NCBI RefSeq assembly: GCF_018687715.1
Contig: NC_056758.1
Span: 16,063,501 to 16,127,500 of the forward strand
Direction: 5' to 3'
DNA: 64,000 bases
From: Carya illinoinensis
Lineage: Eukaryota > Streptophyta > Magnoliopsida > Fagales > Juglandaceae
Under the pieces are notes generated by a model, which did not search any database, was not told the DNA's origin, and saw nothing but the letters and a program-made list of their open reading frames with translations. Positions 44,901-57,600 of the stretch are shown piece after piece; position 1 is the first letter of the stretch; every line of letters starts with the position of its first letter. The position numbers and the translations under genes are program-made.

Positions 44901-47896
44901 ATCTCTATTGATCAGGGCAGCATCATCAACAAGCATAGTGCAAGTGGGAGATCAATATTGAACTACCAGTATTAGCTCCAACCTAGAAACTAGATAAATC
45001 CATCAGGCATGGTTATTAATAGTATCCTGCTAAGAAATTCCATAACCAAGGAGCAAACTGAAGTTGGAAGGTAATGATGCATATGGGTAGACAGCATCAG
45101 AGCGTTAAAGAAATAATTGTCACCACCTTCAATCTAGATGATCTTGACATTCTGGACAATCAGCCTGAACGCATCTCATAAATGACACCTGGTTTTCAAT
45201 GTCTCTAGTCACTGGCACAACAAGGATAACAGAGTAATGGCTTACGGATGCACTCTCACAAGAAAAGTACTCAGTTTACATCTTGACCATCTGACAAGCA
45301 ACATCATGCTTGGGTTTTTAAAGAGGTTGTCATGAACTGTCTAAATTTTGTACATTGGTGCACACATATGGTTCCATTTGTGGCAAATTTCATGTGTTAT
45401 AGTCTCATTTCTCCTCTAAGCGTACATGCTAGGATTTGAAGCCAATAGCATTCAGCGAGAAATAGGACACCAACCATTTTTGCATTTTTGGCCTGTAGGA
45501 TGCAGAAAAAAAAAACTAAATATCTTGGATTCTCACAAATAGAGAGACCAATTACACTGGTAACTTCAGCTGTGGATGTGGAAAGAGCATAATGCTGACT
45601 AATGAGTTGGATTTTGACATTTTTTTGCATAACTTAAAGCTAGAACAGACTTGAAACATTTTATTAACTATTTGGTTGCAATTCCATCTTGTCAAAAACT
45701 GAAAATAACTATGACGCCTCTGAGCTGGAGTTACTGGTGAAACCAAATATGAATTGCAATGCAATGCGTTAGCTAATCCATCATCAAGACAGCTCACGGA
45801 ACACATCATTTAAAGAAACTTTTGTGTTTTGAGTAGAAAAGTAGCAAGTTACCAAATTGGTTCGACTAAATACAACAATCAAAACTAGAAATAGTAAAAA
45901 TCCATTTTTCGAGAAAGATTATGTGTCAACCCATGGGAAACAGTTCACTGTATTTAATACTGATCCACCAGAAGTCAACATTCTCTGTGTGAATATTCAA
46001 AATAGGTACAAAATGCAATGAATTGAAAGAGGGATCACTCATTTTGCCAAGGGTAAAATCAATCACTTGCAAAATGAAATCAATAAAGTACAACAATAGA
46101 AGAGAAAACTGATTTATAGACAAAAAAATATTAGAAAATACCTGCACGAGCTTTTTACAGATGCTGAAGCTCAGGCCCTCCTTAACTTCATTGCTGATGT
46201 GCCTCCTACTGGCATGATTTACTGCTGAGATTGATCCATCAGATTGGGAGCTTTGCTCACTAATCCCAATGTCAAACTTTATGTAATGCTCATCTGGCAT
46301 GCTTGATCTCCACACTCCCAACGTTTTATCATCCTTCCCATCAATACCACTCTCCTGAGAAACCCGAAATATGACAGTTCCCTGTCCATTATAGACATTC
46401 AATAGATACCCAACCATGTACAAAATCACTTGAAAGGCCCTTCTCTCATCACCTATCACCTGATCAGGCAAAGAGATCTGAACATTAAAATCAAAACTAA
46501 AGCCTTTATACATACACAAGCACTTGGCAAGACAAGAAGCTTCCTTGATCATGGAATGTAGCCCAAAAGGCCGCATCTCTAATTGGAACCTTCCATTATC
46601 CTTTGTTGAAATCTCCATCACGTCATTTATCAAAGTTGAGAGAACATGGCCAATTTTCACCATTGTGTCAACAATAATCCTCTGTTCAAAGCTCATATTC
46701 TCCTCTTGAAACATTGAGAGCAGGCCTAAAATTGAATGCATGGGCCTCCTCATTCCATGACTCATCACCTTCTGAAAGGAGTTTCTTGCCTGACTTGCCA
46801 TCATTGCATTCTTCTTAGCTTGTTGTAATGCCAGATTTTTCTCACCTAGCTGCTCGCTCATTAGTTGAGACTCTTCAAGCACTGCAGCATGAGACAGAGC
46901 CACAGCCACCTGGTCAGCGACAACATCCACTATCTGCATTTCATGATAACTCCAAACTCTAGAGTTTGCAGCAGGAAGAACCAAAACCAGTATAGCATAG
47001 CAAGTGTCAACCAGCTCTGGTGTGCCCCCTTTGAAATTTGAAACTTGAAGCATTGGCATCCGAATTGCAGCCACAGCACCTGACTCAGAAGATCCACGAC
47101 TGCTTGCAGCCCCTAGTGCTGACTCAGGCCTCAGAATCCTCACTCCCTTGCTCCCTCTTATCTCTAAGACATCTGGGTCATTAATTGGGAGAGAAAGGTG
47201 GTAATTATTTGAAGAACTTGTTTTCAATTCATGGGTCAGGTTCATCTCTGTTCTGCTCTCATTTGGCATCCAAACTGCACAATTCTGCAAATCCAAAATC
47301 TTGGAAAGCTCAACCAGTGTGGTATATAGTATAGTATGCTTATCAAGCGACTTTCGGATTTCTCTGGTCAGCATTCGTACATGCCAACTTGCTTCCTTCT
47401 GTTTCTTCATCATCCCAACCTCTTGATCTAACTCAAATACATTTTGCCTCAAGAATAGCTCCCTCACTTTGACTTTGAGAAGAAGAGGGATCAGAGTCAA
47501 CAGGGTAATTGCAGTTGCACATGAAACCAAAGCTGTGAGAAATTTGGCAATGGTGAGGGACAGCATCAACTGGAATGAGTGTTGGCGATAGTAAGTCCAT
47601 CCATTGAGCAAATGAGTCAATCCACAAAGGACTATAAAGGCGATAAACTGAAGAAGTACCCATTTGAAAGGAAAGTTCGAGCAGCTAACAAAGTAAAGGA
47701 GCTCAACAGGGATCGAAAAATATGCAACTGCAATCAAGAAATCACTCACTTTCTGGCATTCTAAAATGCTATGGATGCCCCAAAAGCCCTCATCGTCGCA
47801 GTTACAATTAGTAAGGTCATTATCGATCGCAACAACAGAGAGAACGAGATAAGCAATCAACGATCCAAAAGCTAATGCTCTTAACATTGCAGCCAA
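40682..47896 (-). CDS. EIN4: Ethylene receptor, subfamily II, EIN4-type (757 aa)
   Basis: Membrane receptor of the endoplasmic reticulum that binds ethylene through copper and, when unliganded, signals through CTR1. Exons: 47896-46142 (585 codons) and 41200-40682, joined at CAG|GTATTT and CTGCAG|ATG. Extra hydrophobic N-terminus (about 5-23), disulfide-type cysteines Cys31 and Cys33, three transmembrane helices (about 52-73, 79-99, 117-141), copper-site Cys91 and His95 in LCGLTH, GAF region about 185-335, histidine-kinase-like region from about 371 with SHGMRRPMH (His380), and receiver domain about 637-757 with DDD near 644-646, phospho-acceptor Asp690 ([11 protein letters not shown]) and Lys742. 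The glycine boxes of a normal histidine kinase are degraded ([12 protein letters not shown]), as usual for subfamily II. The retained His380, the [10 protein letters not shown] block and the receiver match EIN4 better than ETR2 or ERS2. The 4.9-kb intron (41201-46141) is full of repeats, and reading into it adds an unrelated tail. Confidence 0.95.
41256..41277 (-). mobile_element. 22-bp LINE-tail micro-insertion in the EIN4 intron
   Basis: TATATATTTTTTTTGATAAA-CT lies between exact 11-bp repeats AGCTACAAATA (41245-41255, 41278-41288). The T-run plus GATAA is the terminal motif of the local LINEs in minus orientation. Confidence 0.75.
41970..41992. repeat. Poly(G) tract
   Basis: A T-run followed by more than 20 consecutive G in the EIN4 intron. 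Confidence 0.95.
42695..43852. mobile_element. DNA element with terminal inverted repeats of about 110-120 bp
   Basis: The left end (ATACAAAAGCAGTCCTTAGG, then CTCCTTGAGTTTGTAATTTT and AACCCTCCATCAAATTCC) is matched in reverse complement by the right end (GATGGAGGGTTCTTATTGAA, AAATTACAAATCAAAGGAGC, CCAAGGACTGTTTTATAC). The long TIRs suggest a Mutator-like or foldback non-autonomous element. No target duplication confirmed. A SINE sits inside at about 43178. Confidence 0.75.
43178..43410 (+). repeat. tRNA-derived SINE nested in the TIR element
   Basis: TTGGCTCATGTGGTAAGG (A-box-like), CAAGGCTCAAATCCTTGGG (B-box-like) and a following GCAAACAATTTC match the other SINE copies. The right limit is approximate. 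Confidence 0.7.
44961..46141. other. Rest of the EIN4 intron near the donor
   Basis: No repeat end or domain recognised. The minus-strand frames at 45397-45809 are not recognisable proteins. Confidence 0.4.
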
Positions 47897-48850
47897 GTCG
47901 TTGCTTCTTCAATCAAATTTTCCACCAGTTCTCATTCCCGCAATCCCTAACTCACCAAACTGCAATATCATGCATTCAACTAAAGCCCTCGAACCCCAAT
48001 TCTGAATTGTGATCTCCTATAGCAGAACTCCTCGAGGAAACACTCGCACAACCCGTATCACCGAAGCTCATCTGCCATCCACAAATACTAAGCTAGTTTT
48101 GTTAAAAAGGTTGAATATCTATCCAATAGATCCAAAGATATCAGGCATCCATTTATTCTGATCCTCTAGTTTCCCAGAACAAAATGAGTTTTCATATTTT
48201 CCTATCAGTTTATATTTCCTATTAGTTTGGTAATGAAAAAAAAAATGTCTACTTCTGTCACTGACCCGCTAAAGAAGAATGCAGAAAAAGCAATGACTTC
48301 TACAACCCACATAACTGAACAGCCAATTGAGAGGAAAATGCAAAGATCGCCCAACTTCAATCTATCAAAACCATCTAAACAGAACAGAAAAAAAAATAGA
48401 GAAAAAATAGCTCAAAGCAAAAAACCTCGGGCCACAGGAGGCAAAACCAACTTCAAATCATATTCATAGTACGCAATTCCCACCACTTCCACTAACCAGT
48501 GGCCAATCTTCAAACCTCAGTTAACTGGCACAGAAAATGACCCCCAAGAAAACAAAGCAAAAATCCACCTAGAAATTACCTGGTTAAGTCAGATATTTCC
48601 TTGTACTTCCATTGAAGAAAAAACAAAAAGAGAGATTTTCCATACATCATCTAACAAACCCATGTCTCTCTCCCTGCACGTCTCCCTCACTTTGCAGCTT
48701 CCAAAGAAGTATTTGCAGCTGGGGGAGAGAGAGAGAGACAGAGCAACAAGGAGAATAATAAAACTTCGAGAAAGCCATAATTTGAAAAGCTCGGGGAGAG
48801 AGAGAGAGAGAGGTGGGAGTGGGACCCAAAGACCTTTACATGAAGAGAAC
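47897..48850 (-). other. Probable EIN4 5'UTR with an intron (47960-48579)
   Basis: On the minus strand a good donor (CCAG|GTAATT, exon end 48580) and an acceptor (TTGCAG, exon restart 47959) bracket a 620-bp AT-rich stretch just upstream of the start codon. GA microsatellites at about 48724-48740 and 48795-48812 lie in the upstream exon. 5'UTR introns are common in plant ethylene-receptor genes. Splicing is inferred from the sites only. Confidence 0.45.
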
Positions 48851-51645
48851 CTAGACACTAAACGATCTCTCACTTTTGGCTCCCGGGTCCGCATTCCTCG
48901 TCAAGACCCACAAAACATTTGTTTATTTTTGTTATATTATTAAATTACTTACTTATCATCCTTCTTACATTCAAAGTCTTTTTTCTATTATTCTTAGGAA
49001 AACGAGTGTTATGATGTGAACCGAGAGTAGCCATGTCTTCGTTTTTCCACCGTCGCATCTTCTTCAACTCGTATATGATTTAGATCTACACGAGCAGTGG
49101 GCACTGGCATTTTTCATTTTTTCAAGGATTCCGTGTTCTGACACCCAAAACAAATTGTGTAGTTACAATGGTTCTATGTCCAATCCAACTTTTCGTGTCG
49201 AATTGTGGTATGGACGCTTTCGAGATACGGTTGTTGACTCACACGTGAAAAGTACTGTTAAAAGAGTGCATTCCAGCGTGCATTGTACAGCACATCTCTA
49301 TCTATCTACCTATCTATCTATTTATTTATTTATTTATTTATTTTTAAATGCCAATCAAGTAGGAGCATAAAAAAGTTTATTTTTAGATCCAATACATCTT
49401 ATTTATTTAGAAAAGTTCTGAAAAAAAAAAATACATATTAGTCGTTAAATTTTACAAAATTATCTTTTTGCTCCTTAAATTTTTAAATTTGTTTTTTTAA
49501 TTCTTCATGACATAATCACATGTTAAATAAATAACCAACATAAAATTGTGAAATGTGTAAATATCATATAATTATTTTGAAAAATAATATAAATGATTAT
49601 TAAAAATTAATTTATTTCATATAGATATCGTATTTACTCATTTTTTAAAAGAATTATGGAATACTTACGCATTTCACGACTGCAATTATAATTTTTCTTG
49701 TTAGTAAAATATACAATAATATAATAAAAATTACAAAAAAATTAATATTCAAACGAAATCAGTTTGGGCTGAGGCACGGAAATATCGCTCTCTTTAAAGA
49801 GATTCAAGCCCTCTGTAGTGTACAAAATCTCAAATTAACCGGTGTAACATAACTTCTCTTGATTTGACTCCTCCAAGATATAACAGTTTAACTGATTATC
49901 GTATAGTCTGAATCAACTCTGCACAAATATTTAAGCTCAAACTCTACTAAAAAAATACATTTCTTTTATCTAAAAATACTCTCAAAACATATTTGCATAC
50001 AGCCCTTTTATTATTTTATGATATATCAAGATAACACTAAACTCAAAACCTCTAAACACATTAGACGGACGCTCCCAATATATAAAAAGCCAATCATGCA
50101 TGTAAAAAAATAGCCGTTTGTACATACGGCATCTGGGCAATAAAAAAGATAAATAATAAAAAAGGACGTTGGCTATCATCAATGATGCTTAAAAAGGACG
50201 TTGGCCAATTAACGATTGTTGTTACTCGATTAACACAGACCAAAGGTAAGTAAAAACAACGGTTAAAATATTAATTAAAAAAAAATACCAACATTTCTTA
50301 ATTATTATACATACTGATTCCACATCCTGTAGCTACAACGCGACCCCTAGACTGCTTGTAACATAACTTAACTTATCGTTGGTAGACTGACTACACCTTC
50401 ATGTAAACGTTCTTTGCCAGTTTTCAGGTGGCTTACACACCCACCTGTCTCTTTGCATTGGTACCATGTAACTTTTATGACCATCCTCTAATGTTATAAG
50501 CATTCTTCCACATAACTTAGCTAAACTCAACAACCGTAGTGAATGCAAGTCAAATTCTCGTCTTAACTTTAAAATTCTACATTCACATTCATTGAGATTA
50601 GTAGCCGCTTTGTTCCTTATGCTCAGTGTCCATACAATATTTTTTTAAAAATTTATATATATATATATATATATTTTATTATTTTTTAAGTGAAGATTTC
50701 ATCAATTTGCTTATTCACAATACATGGTTAGATAATGTAGCTGTACAGACTTTGTGCTGGGTCTGTAGAAGTGTGCATTTACGTCTTGTCCTTTTCAAAT
50801 TGGTAATGGAAGTTTTTACATTTTTGAACAATGCTAAGGTGACTAAAAAATGTGCCTACCAAATGTGCACATTAGTATAAATGAGTTTTTTTTTTCTTTA
50901 ATCATTTTTTTAAATATCCTTAACCATTAAAAAAAATAAAAAAAAATATAAATTTACTAAGAGTCACTTCTTTAACCATTAAGAAAAAAATAAAAAAAAG
51001 ATATATGAATTAGCACAATTGATGTTCATATTTAATAGTCATCGTATCATTTTCCTACTTCATTTTGTATTGGATTAAGAGACTAATCTTAACCCGAATG
51101 GATAAAAAAAAAAGTTAAGGACAAAAAATGGACGTTTGAACGTATATTCCAAGACGCTTATCTCTAAATGACAACACCAGCACCACTGCCAGGAAAGCAG
51201 TGCAAACTTTCTTAAAAGGGTATCATTCATGAATATTGCTTGAATTCGCATTATCCAATAATCCATTTTTGATAGAGTTGGGAACGGAGTTTGGCTTCTA
51301 TATAAATAAAAATAAAAATCCAAAGCAAATGGCCAATTGGTACTACTCTGAAAATGTAGTGCAATTTGCATATAGCTTACTACCTTATTTACCTTGGTGT
51401 AAACAAGGATTAGCCAGTTACCCATTATGAAATACACTTAAAAATAAATGCAATTATGCCTTGAGCAATGAAGACAGAAATATTTGATACGAAGTGCACA
51501 AGCATGCAATTTTGGGACAGGTGGCGCATACTATATAACAGCATCAGCTGATAGAGCTACGAGGTGCTGGGTAAACATAATATTATACATTTCTCTACCT
51601 CAAAACAGTGCTTTCTATCCCCAAAAGTAACCCCTAATCTGGAAG
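48851..51645. other. Intergenic region between EIN4 and AHL
   Basis: Holds the EIN4 promoter side (48850-49400) with TATC/TTTA simple repeats at 49297-49344, a decayed MITE-family copy at about 49536-49695, a (TA) tract at 50656 and AT-rich DNA. The AHL 3'UTR probably occupies the last 200-300 bp. A stretch at 49440-49490 (TTTACAAAATTATCTTTTTG) resembles the TIR of the 42.7-kb element. No gene supported. Confidence 0.4.
49536..49695. repeat. MITE family A, decayed copy 5
   Basis: AATTGTGAAATGTGTAAATA at the left and TACTTACGCATTTCACGACT at the right are mutually inverted and placed like the family termini. The core ATTAAAAATTAATTT is similar. Weaker match than the others. Confidence 0.5.
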
Positions 51646-54600
51646 TTACTCGTAATCCCCGTTTTCGGGAGATTGGTGTCCTCCGTGCCCTGTTCTTCCT
51701 GCAAAATGAAACCATTCTATTTCACTCCATGCGTGTGTTTGGTTGTGTGTGATAGAGGGAAATGATACCTGTCAATTCGTAAACAGCAGCACTTCTAGCA
51801 TCAAGACCTATCCTCCAATCTGCGGGCCGCGAAGTTGTCATCGGCATGCCCTGAATCAGGAAATGACTCCCTCCAATAGCTTGGGGCTCATCATTTCCCC
51901 TGACTGAATTTCTTCCAGAAGAGTCTATAGCTGAGCGAAAGCCAATACTTGATACTGCTGCCCCACCAACTGGTGATGGCATTTTGCTAGCAGAAGTATC
52001 ACCCTTTACCCCCGCATTGATATCCTTCTTGGTGTCAAACAGAAATGTACCAACAATAACCTGTGGATGAAATTAAATAGTACGTCAAATAACAGATCCA
52101 ACCTGCTAACTAAAACAAACAGAAAAAGGCCATGAACTTGGGGAAAGGAATCTTCTAACGTCTGATACATGGCAATGAACCATTTCAAAAACTTATCAAC
52201 GTTCAAATCACCAAGATTGAGTGATCATATCAGCTAACCCACCCCAATCATGCCCTACGCACACAGTGTGTGTGTGTGAGTATAGTACCTGTACTGGGCC
52301 TGCAGCCCGTAGCGGTCCTCCAACTCCTCCTCCAATAATTTGGCCATCTGTACTAGATAGACAAACACTCAGCCCGCCAGTCCTCCCTCCAAGCTCAGTG
52401 CGCACATAAGATCCAGAGAGTGAAATAATCTCAAACCGACCCTAATATTGGGGTATTTTAGGAAACAATTATACATTGACAGATGAAGAAACCACACGTC
52501 AAGCTATCAAATTCTCTAGTGGAACAAAGGAATGAACCAGATGAAAATGCATAATTGTAGGTAACTAACAAACTAGTACCGAACAAGAATATCACCCCCC
52601 GAGACATTTAGGCACTTAAAAGAGAAAACTTCAAATCTTGTAAAAGCTGATATGATATGATTAACATGATAATAAAGAGGTGCATTTTCTTTTTTTAAAA
52701 TTTTATAATAACGGTCTGTTTCCCAACCATTGACTGGGGTGATTCAGACATTCAACCAGCTGTTCTAGGCAACTGGAACCAAATAATTGGAAGATTTCTC
52801 TTAGTAAAAGGCGGTCTGAGAAATTTTTCAAATTGTATCCATCCATATTAATAGACCGAGAAATGATAGTTGCAGTAGTGAGTGCGCAAGCGCCATGCAA
52901 TCACTTTGAAAAAAGTGAATAAATATGGGACCCACATGAAAAGAAATTAATTTTTTAATAGTGGAACCTATTCTTTTCAAAGCGACTGCACGACACTTGC
53001 ACACTCCACGACTATATGTAGCATTAATCTTTTAGGATCTTCATATCTCTCATTTTCAGGATTTCATTTTCATTTTGCCTCACCAGATAGGCGGAAAGAA
53101 GAAAGGCATATTACTACATCATAGTTAAGTCCAAATTAAAAAGAAAAAAACACCTGCTAAATCAAAACTACTTAACATAAACACGATAAGAATAGACTGT
53201 AGGAATATTAACACTACGTAGAAAGGGGAAAATGCATTGTCTCCAAACAATGTCTGTGCCTTAGTTTAAACAAGCACTTAAAGTTTTTTTTTTTTTTTAT
53301 AAGAAACAGGCACTTTAAAAATAGAGGGGGAAAAATTTCAGCAAAATGCCGACAGATTAAGCCTCATTTGAAATCCTATAACAGGTAGAATTAAATGAAA
53401 CTTTCTACGGGGATATTCAAGTGTAGATGGGCTACACTTTAGGCATCACATTCATCACTCCAATCAAAAATATGTTTTGACAGCATAATAAAGCTTCACA
53501 TCTTATAGTTTACATTTTAAGAAGTACTAATCTTGGACAACAATGTATTCTTAATGGCAAATAACTTTGTAGCATGGTATAGAATTAGTGTTAAATGTTA
53601 TTACTGATCCTACATTCTCAATCCTACATTCTCAATTCATATTTTAGGCCTTTTTGTTTGAAACGTATATGCCTAAAAAGCATACGTACTTATAAGATTT
53701 TTCCTTGCGAAGCTAATAATTCTAAATTATCGACAAAGACCTTATTTTCAAAGAGTAATGCTAGATACAGTTGTGGAGTGCGTAAGCGCCGTACAATCCA
53801 TTTGAAAAAGAGTGGGGTCTACTATTAAAAAATTCGTTTTTTCTTTTAATGTGGGTCCCGTATTTACTCTCTTTTTTTTTTTCAAAAGGATTGCACAACG
53901 TTTGCACACTCAAAACAGCAAATATCATTTCTCATTTTCAAAACTAAATTTGTTTAAATCAATCCATAAAGCTTGGGCACAATTTTCTATCATGATATTA
54001 GAGCTCTTGGCTAACGCCAGGCTCTATCTTGTGAAATATTTTACTTTTTTGTTCAATCCCTTTTTTTTATGTTGGGGAACCTCTCCAAGGTAGAGTCCGA
54101 AGGACCCACCCCTGCAGAGTAAACCCCGGTCCCGTGCACCACACCCTTGAAAGTTTCCCTACAAGGAACTAGTTAAATCGCTGGCTTTTCACAAAGAGGT
54201 ATAGTCCCAAAAGATTGTTTGCACCCATGGGGTGTTGAACCTTGGACCTTAAGGGGAGTGATACCCCAAGACCAAGGCCTTCACCACTTGGGCCAACTCC
54301 TTGGGGTTACTTTTTTGTTCAATCCTTCCACTAGCTTTATCTCTTTCATAGAATCTTCATCATTGTTCAACCATATTTGTGCTTTTGGAGTATCTTTATT
54401 GGCTATAAGCCTCTTTTCATTGGGCTCTTTGTTAGCTCAATTGTTCTTTAAGGTTTATTGTGAGCATTGTTTAAGCTCCAAACCCATTTTTGGCCTTCTA
54501 TTTTTGGTCCTATAGTTGAGTGAGACCATCTTTAGCCCATTGTTGGCTCAATTTTTCGGCCTATTGTTAGCCCTTTGCTGGCTTTGGCCTATTATCAACC

Positions 54601-57600
54601 CATTGTCGGCCACAACTCCAAATTTGATGTTCAAGCTGCAAGTAACTTCATTGTCACCACTGCCACTTTCATCATCTCATTGGTGATCAACAAATGGATA
54701 TGAAGGCTACACTAAAATTTCAAACTTAAGATTTTAAAGTTTTTGAGAGAGGGTGTTAGAGAGAGGTTGATTTGATTTTTATCTTGATTTGGTTTTCATA
54801 ATTTTAGTTATTTCATTACTTTATTTTCATATAAACAAGCTATTATTAACATTATTGTTTCCTTTCCTTTTATTAGAAAACCCTCAACCCCACAATTCTC
54901 CAGGAGGAGCTAAACCCAAAGCCAAACCTCTAGCCTCGAAAGGAGATGATCTTTTGGGTTGTAAGGCCAAAAGATTTCCTTTCAAATTGATAAATGAAAT
55001 AAAGACAAAGCATATATGGATTATTGAGTTTTTTTTATATAGGTAATCAAGAAGTTTTATTCAATATATGGATTATTGAAAATAATTTCTATGCAGAAAA
55101 CATAGGTGTAGGTTAAATTAGCATCCTCTATTATTCATACTTTATAGTGATTATTGACTAGTACATTTGATCTAGCCAAAAGACTGGGAAAGGCAAATTA
55201 CAATTGCAAATTGCTAAAAGGCTTAGTCTTAGATTACACCTTTCATGAGTTCAATTTCAAGGAACTCAAATACTAAGCTCCGAGTGAAATGAATCGACTT
55301 TAACCAACATATTAATTATTAATATAAAAAGGACCTAGCCTTAAAGTATAAATGGCATTCAAAACGTTCTTTGGATTCACTAAATTTTTTTGTCTCAACT
55401 TTTGAATACTTCTATCAAATTTTCATGAACTTTTTCCGTATCTTTATTCTACCTATTAAAAAAAATATATCTATCTCAAGAGAGTATGGCCAGCAATTTG
55501 ATGTCGAAACTTAACATTACCATGACGAAAAGATTAATTAATGAAATTCAAAAGGGAAATTTACATGCCAATAAAGCATTCACATATGCAAAATTAGTAG
55601 ACATATGCAAAATTAGTAGAATATATAGTTGCTATGTAGAATAATATTGGAACCATACTCGGATATTGAGGCCAACTTAGCAAGTAAAAATGTTAAAGCC
55701 TAACGGGTGCATCTATGTGACTTCTTTCCACTTGCAGCCCACCAAGAATCTAATGCTAATTAGGGGCTAAGACAAAGTAGTGGCCAGCCATTTGCAATAT
55801 GATGCTTTAAGTATATTGCCACCATGCAGATACAAACAATGCAATCATCAAATACTGATTCTATTGACCAGATAAAGAATAAGAATATTCTTTTTGCATC
55901 GAAATATAATTTATATATATGTATATAATAGAAGATGTTTTCCAGCACAATATACCTCATTAAAAACAATTGACTGTAGGTAACTGGAAAACTACGTGGA
56001 ATTGCAAGAGTTATGAAAATTAAGCCCCGTGCCTTTTTTTGAGAATGGGCAATTTTGAAGTTGTTTACAGAAAGCAATTATAATTCATATGTTTAAAGCC
56101 CAAGAAAAAATTACAAACATGCCATATTTCACTACTAACTTGAATTTACCAGTCCAAATCTAATGGTCCAATAGAGCCATGATTTAATCAAGGCCAGGAT
56201 CTGAGATAGCACACATAAGGAAAAACAATTCCCACATTTACTTACAAGCTTGAATTTCAGTTTGAGACTTTACTGATCTAATTCAACACCAAGCTCATTT
56301 TTCACACACAATCTTGTTGTGCTACCTACCCCAGAAGAAGCCCAACCATGGGTTCTATTAGGCCTTGTTTGGAAATAATCTCATCCCAAAATCCTCAATT
56401 TCATCTCATCTCATCTCCTTCCCAAACATAATTCAAATACAAAATTTTCAAACTAATAATTACAACTTTTTCAAATTAATCATTACAACTTTTCCAAACT
56501 TTCAAACAAAAAATAAAAAACAATTCAACTTTTTCAAATCCCCAAACAAAAATAATATTATAAAACTATATTCTAATAATATTTTTTATTCAACTTTTTT
56601 TCTCTCATTTCCCAAAACTCAAAAAATACTCAACTCAAATTATCTCACTACTATTCATAAACTATCTTACTACTATACACAAAATTCTCATCTCATCTCA
56701 CTCCCCAAACGAGCCCTAAGTGTGTGTGTTTGTGTCAAATGAACTTTGACCTTTTTTTTTTCAATCACATCATGCCATATTAAAGCAAACAAAAAGTCAC
56801 CATATAATGGGCCAACGACAACCAAACTCTGTTAAGGATACACAAGATTTTAAAACATTTATTCTTGATACTCCTAGAAGTTTTTTCTCCCAAAATCTGC
56901 ATTCTGGAAATTCCCATTTGATTAAAGAAAAGAGTACCTCATACGCAATGTTGCCCCCAGAAGTTGCTGGCTGTCGAAGTGAAGCATTAGAGATCGAACC
57001 AGATGCAGATAAAATACATAGTTCACGCTTGCTTTGTTGCATGAACAACATAATTTTCTGGCCCACATCCTAGTGAATGCATCCATACTTTGTGTTAGGT
57101 GATAAACACTCAAATATCATCCATCTTAACTAATAAAGTAAACAAATCAGTATCCGACAAGCAAGGTAAGGACAGCCATCAAGGATAGATATACATCAGA
57201 TAGAAAGATGTAAGCACGTGAAAATCTCAAAAAAGGAAAAATAAAAAGGTGGAAACCAAGCATGTTAACTTATTCATCATCTGCGAGGGGGAAGTCAACA
57301 AAAAACTCCACATTCAACGAGGACATTTGCAGTTTTGAGATAGAAATGTCTAAAAACATCTTCATCCATGAAATCAAACTCATTGGAGCTGCTACAAAGT
57401 ATTTTCAGTTGGATCTGGCTTCCGTTGCTTTCATTTTTTACTGGTCCATGCATGATGCTCATGAAAAAGGCAAAACAAGTGGGGCCCCCCAATATCCAAA
57501 TTATGCATGGCCCAAACAAAATCAAAGGAATTATTAGTTTAAAAGGATCGAAGCTGTACACTATTGAATAAATATGAGATAAATTTATTGTTAGAAAAAG

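Larger units (their letters stand above)
42443..44960 (-). pseudogene. LINE ORF2 remnant in the EIN4 intron, split by a TIR element
   Basis: Minus-strand thumb-domain pieces lie at 44760-44245 ([40 protein letters not shown]). Zinc-finger RVT lies at 42706-42443 ([48 protein letters not shown]). The two parts are in the expected order but separated by about 1.5 kb, most of it the inverted-repeat element at 42695-43852. Heavily decayed. Confidence 0.75.

Noticed and set aside
45926..46141. Extension of the EIN4 frame by 71 codons past residue 585
   Set aside because: The donor CAG|GTATTT and the acceptor before MMQGNIW restore family sequence; the extension is intron.
48589..48894. 101-codon minus-strand frame upstream of EIN4
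   Set aside because: Covers the GA-rich 5'UTR, has no recognised motif, and its Leu/Ser runs come from the repeat.
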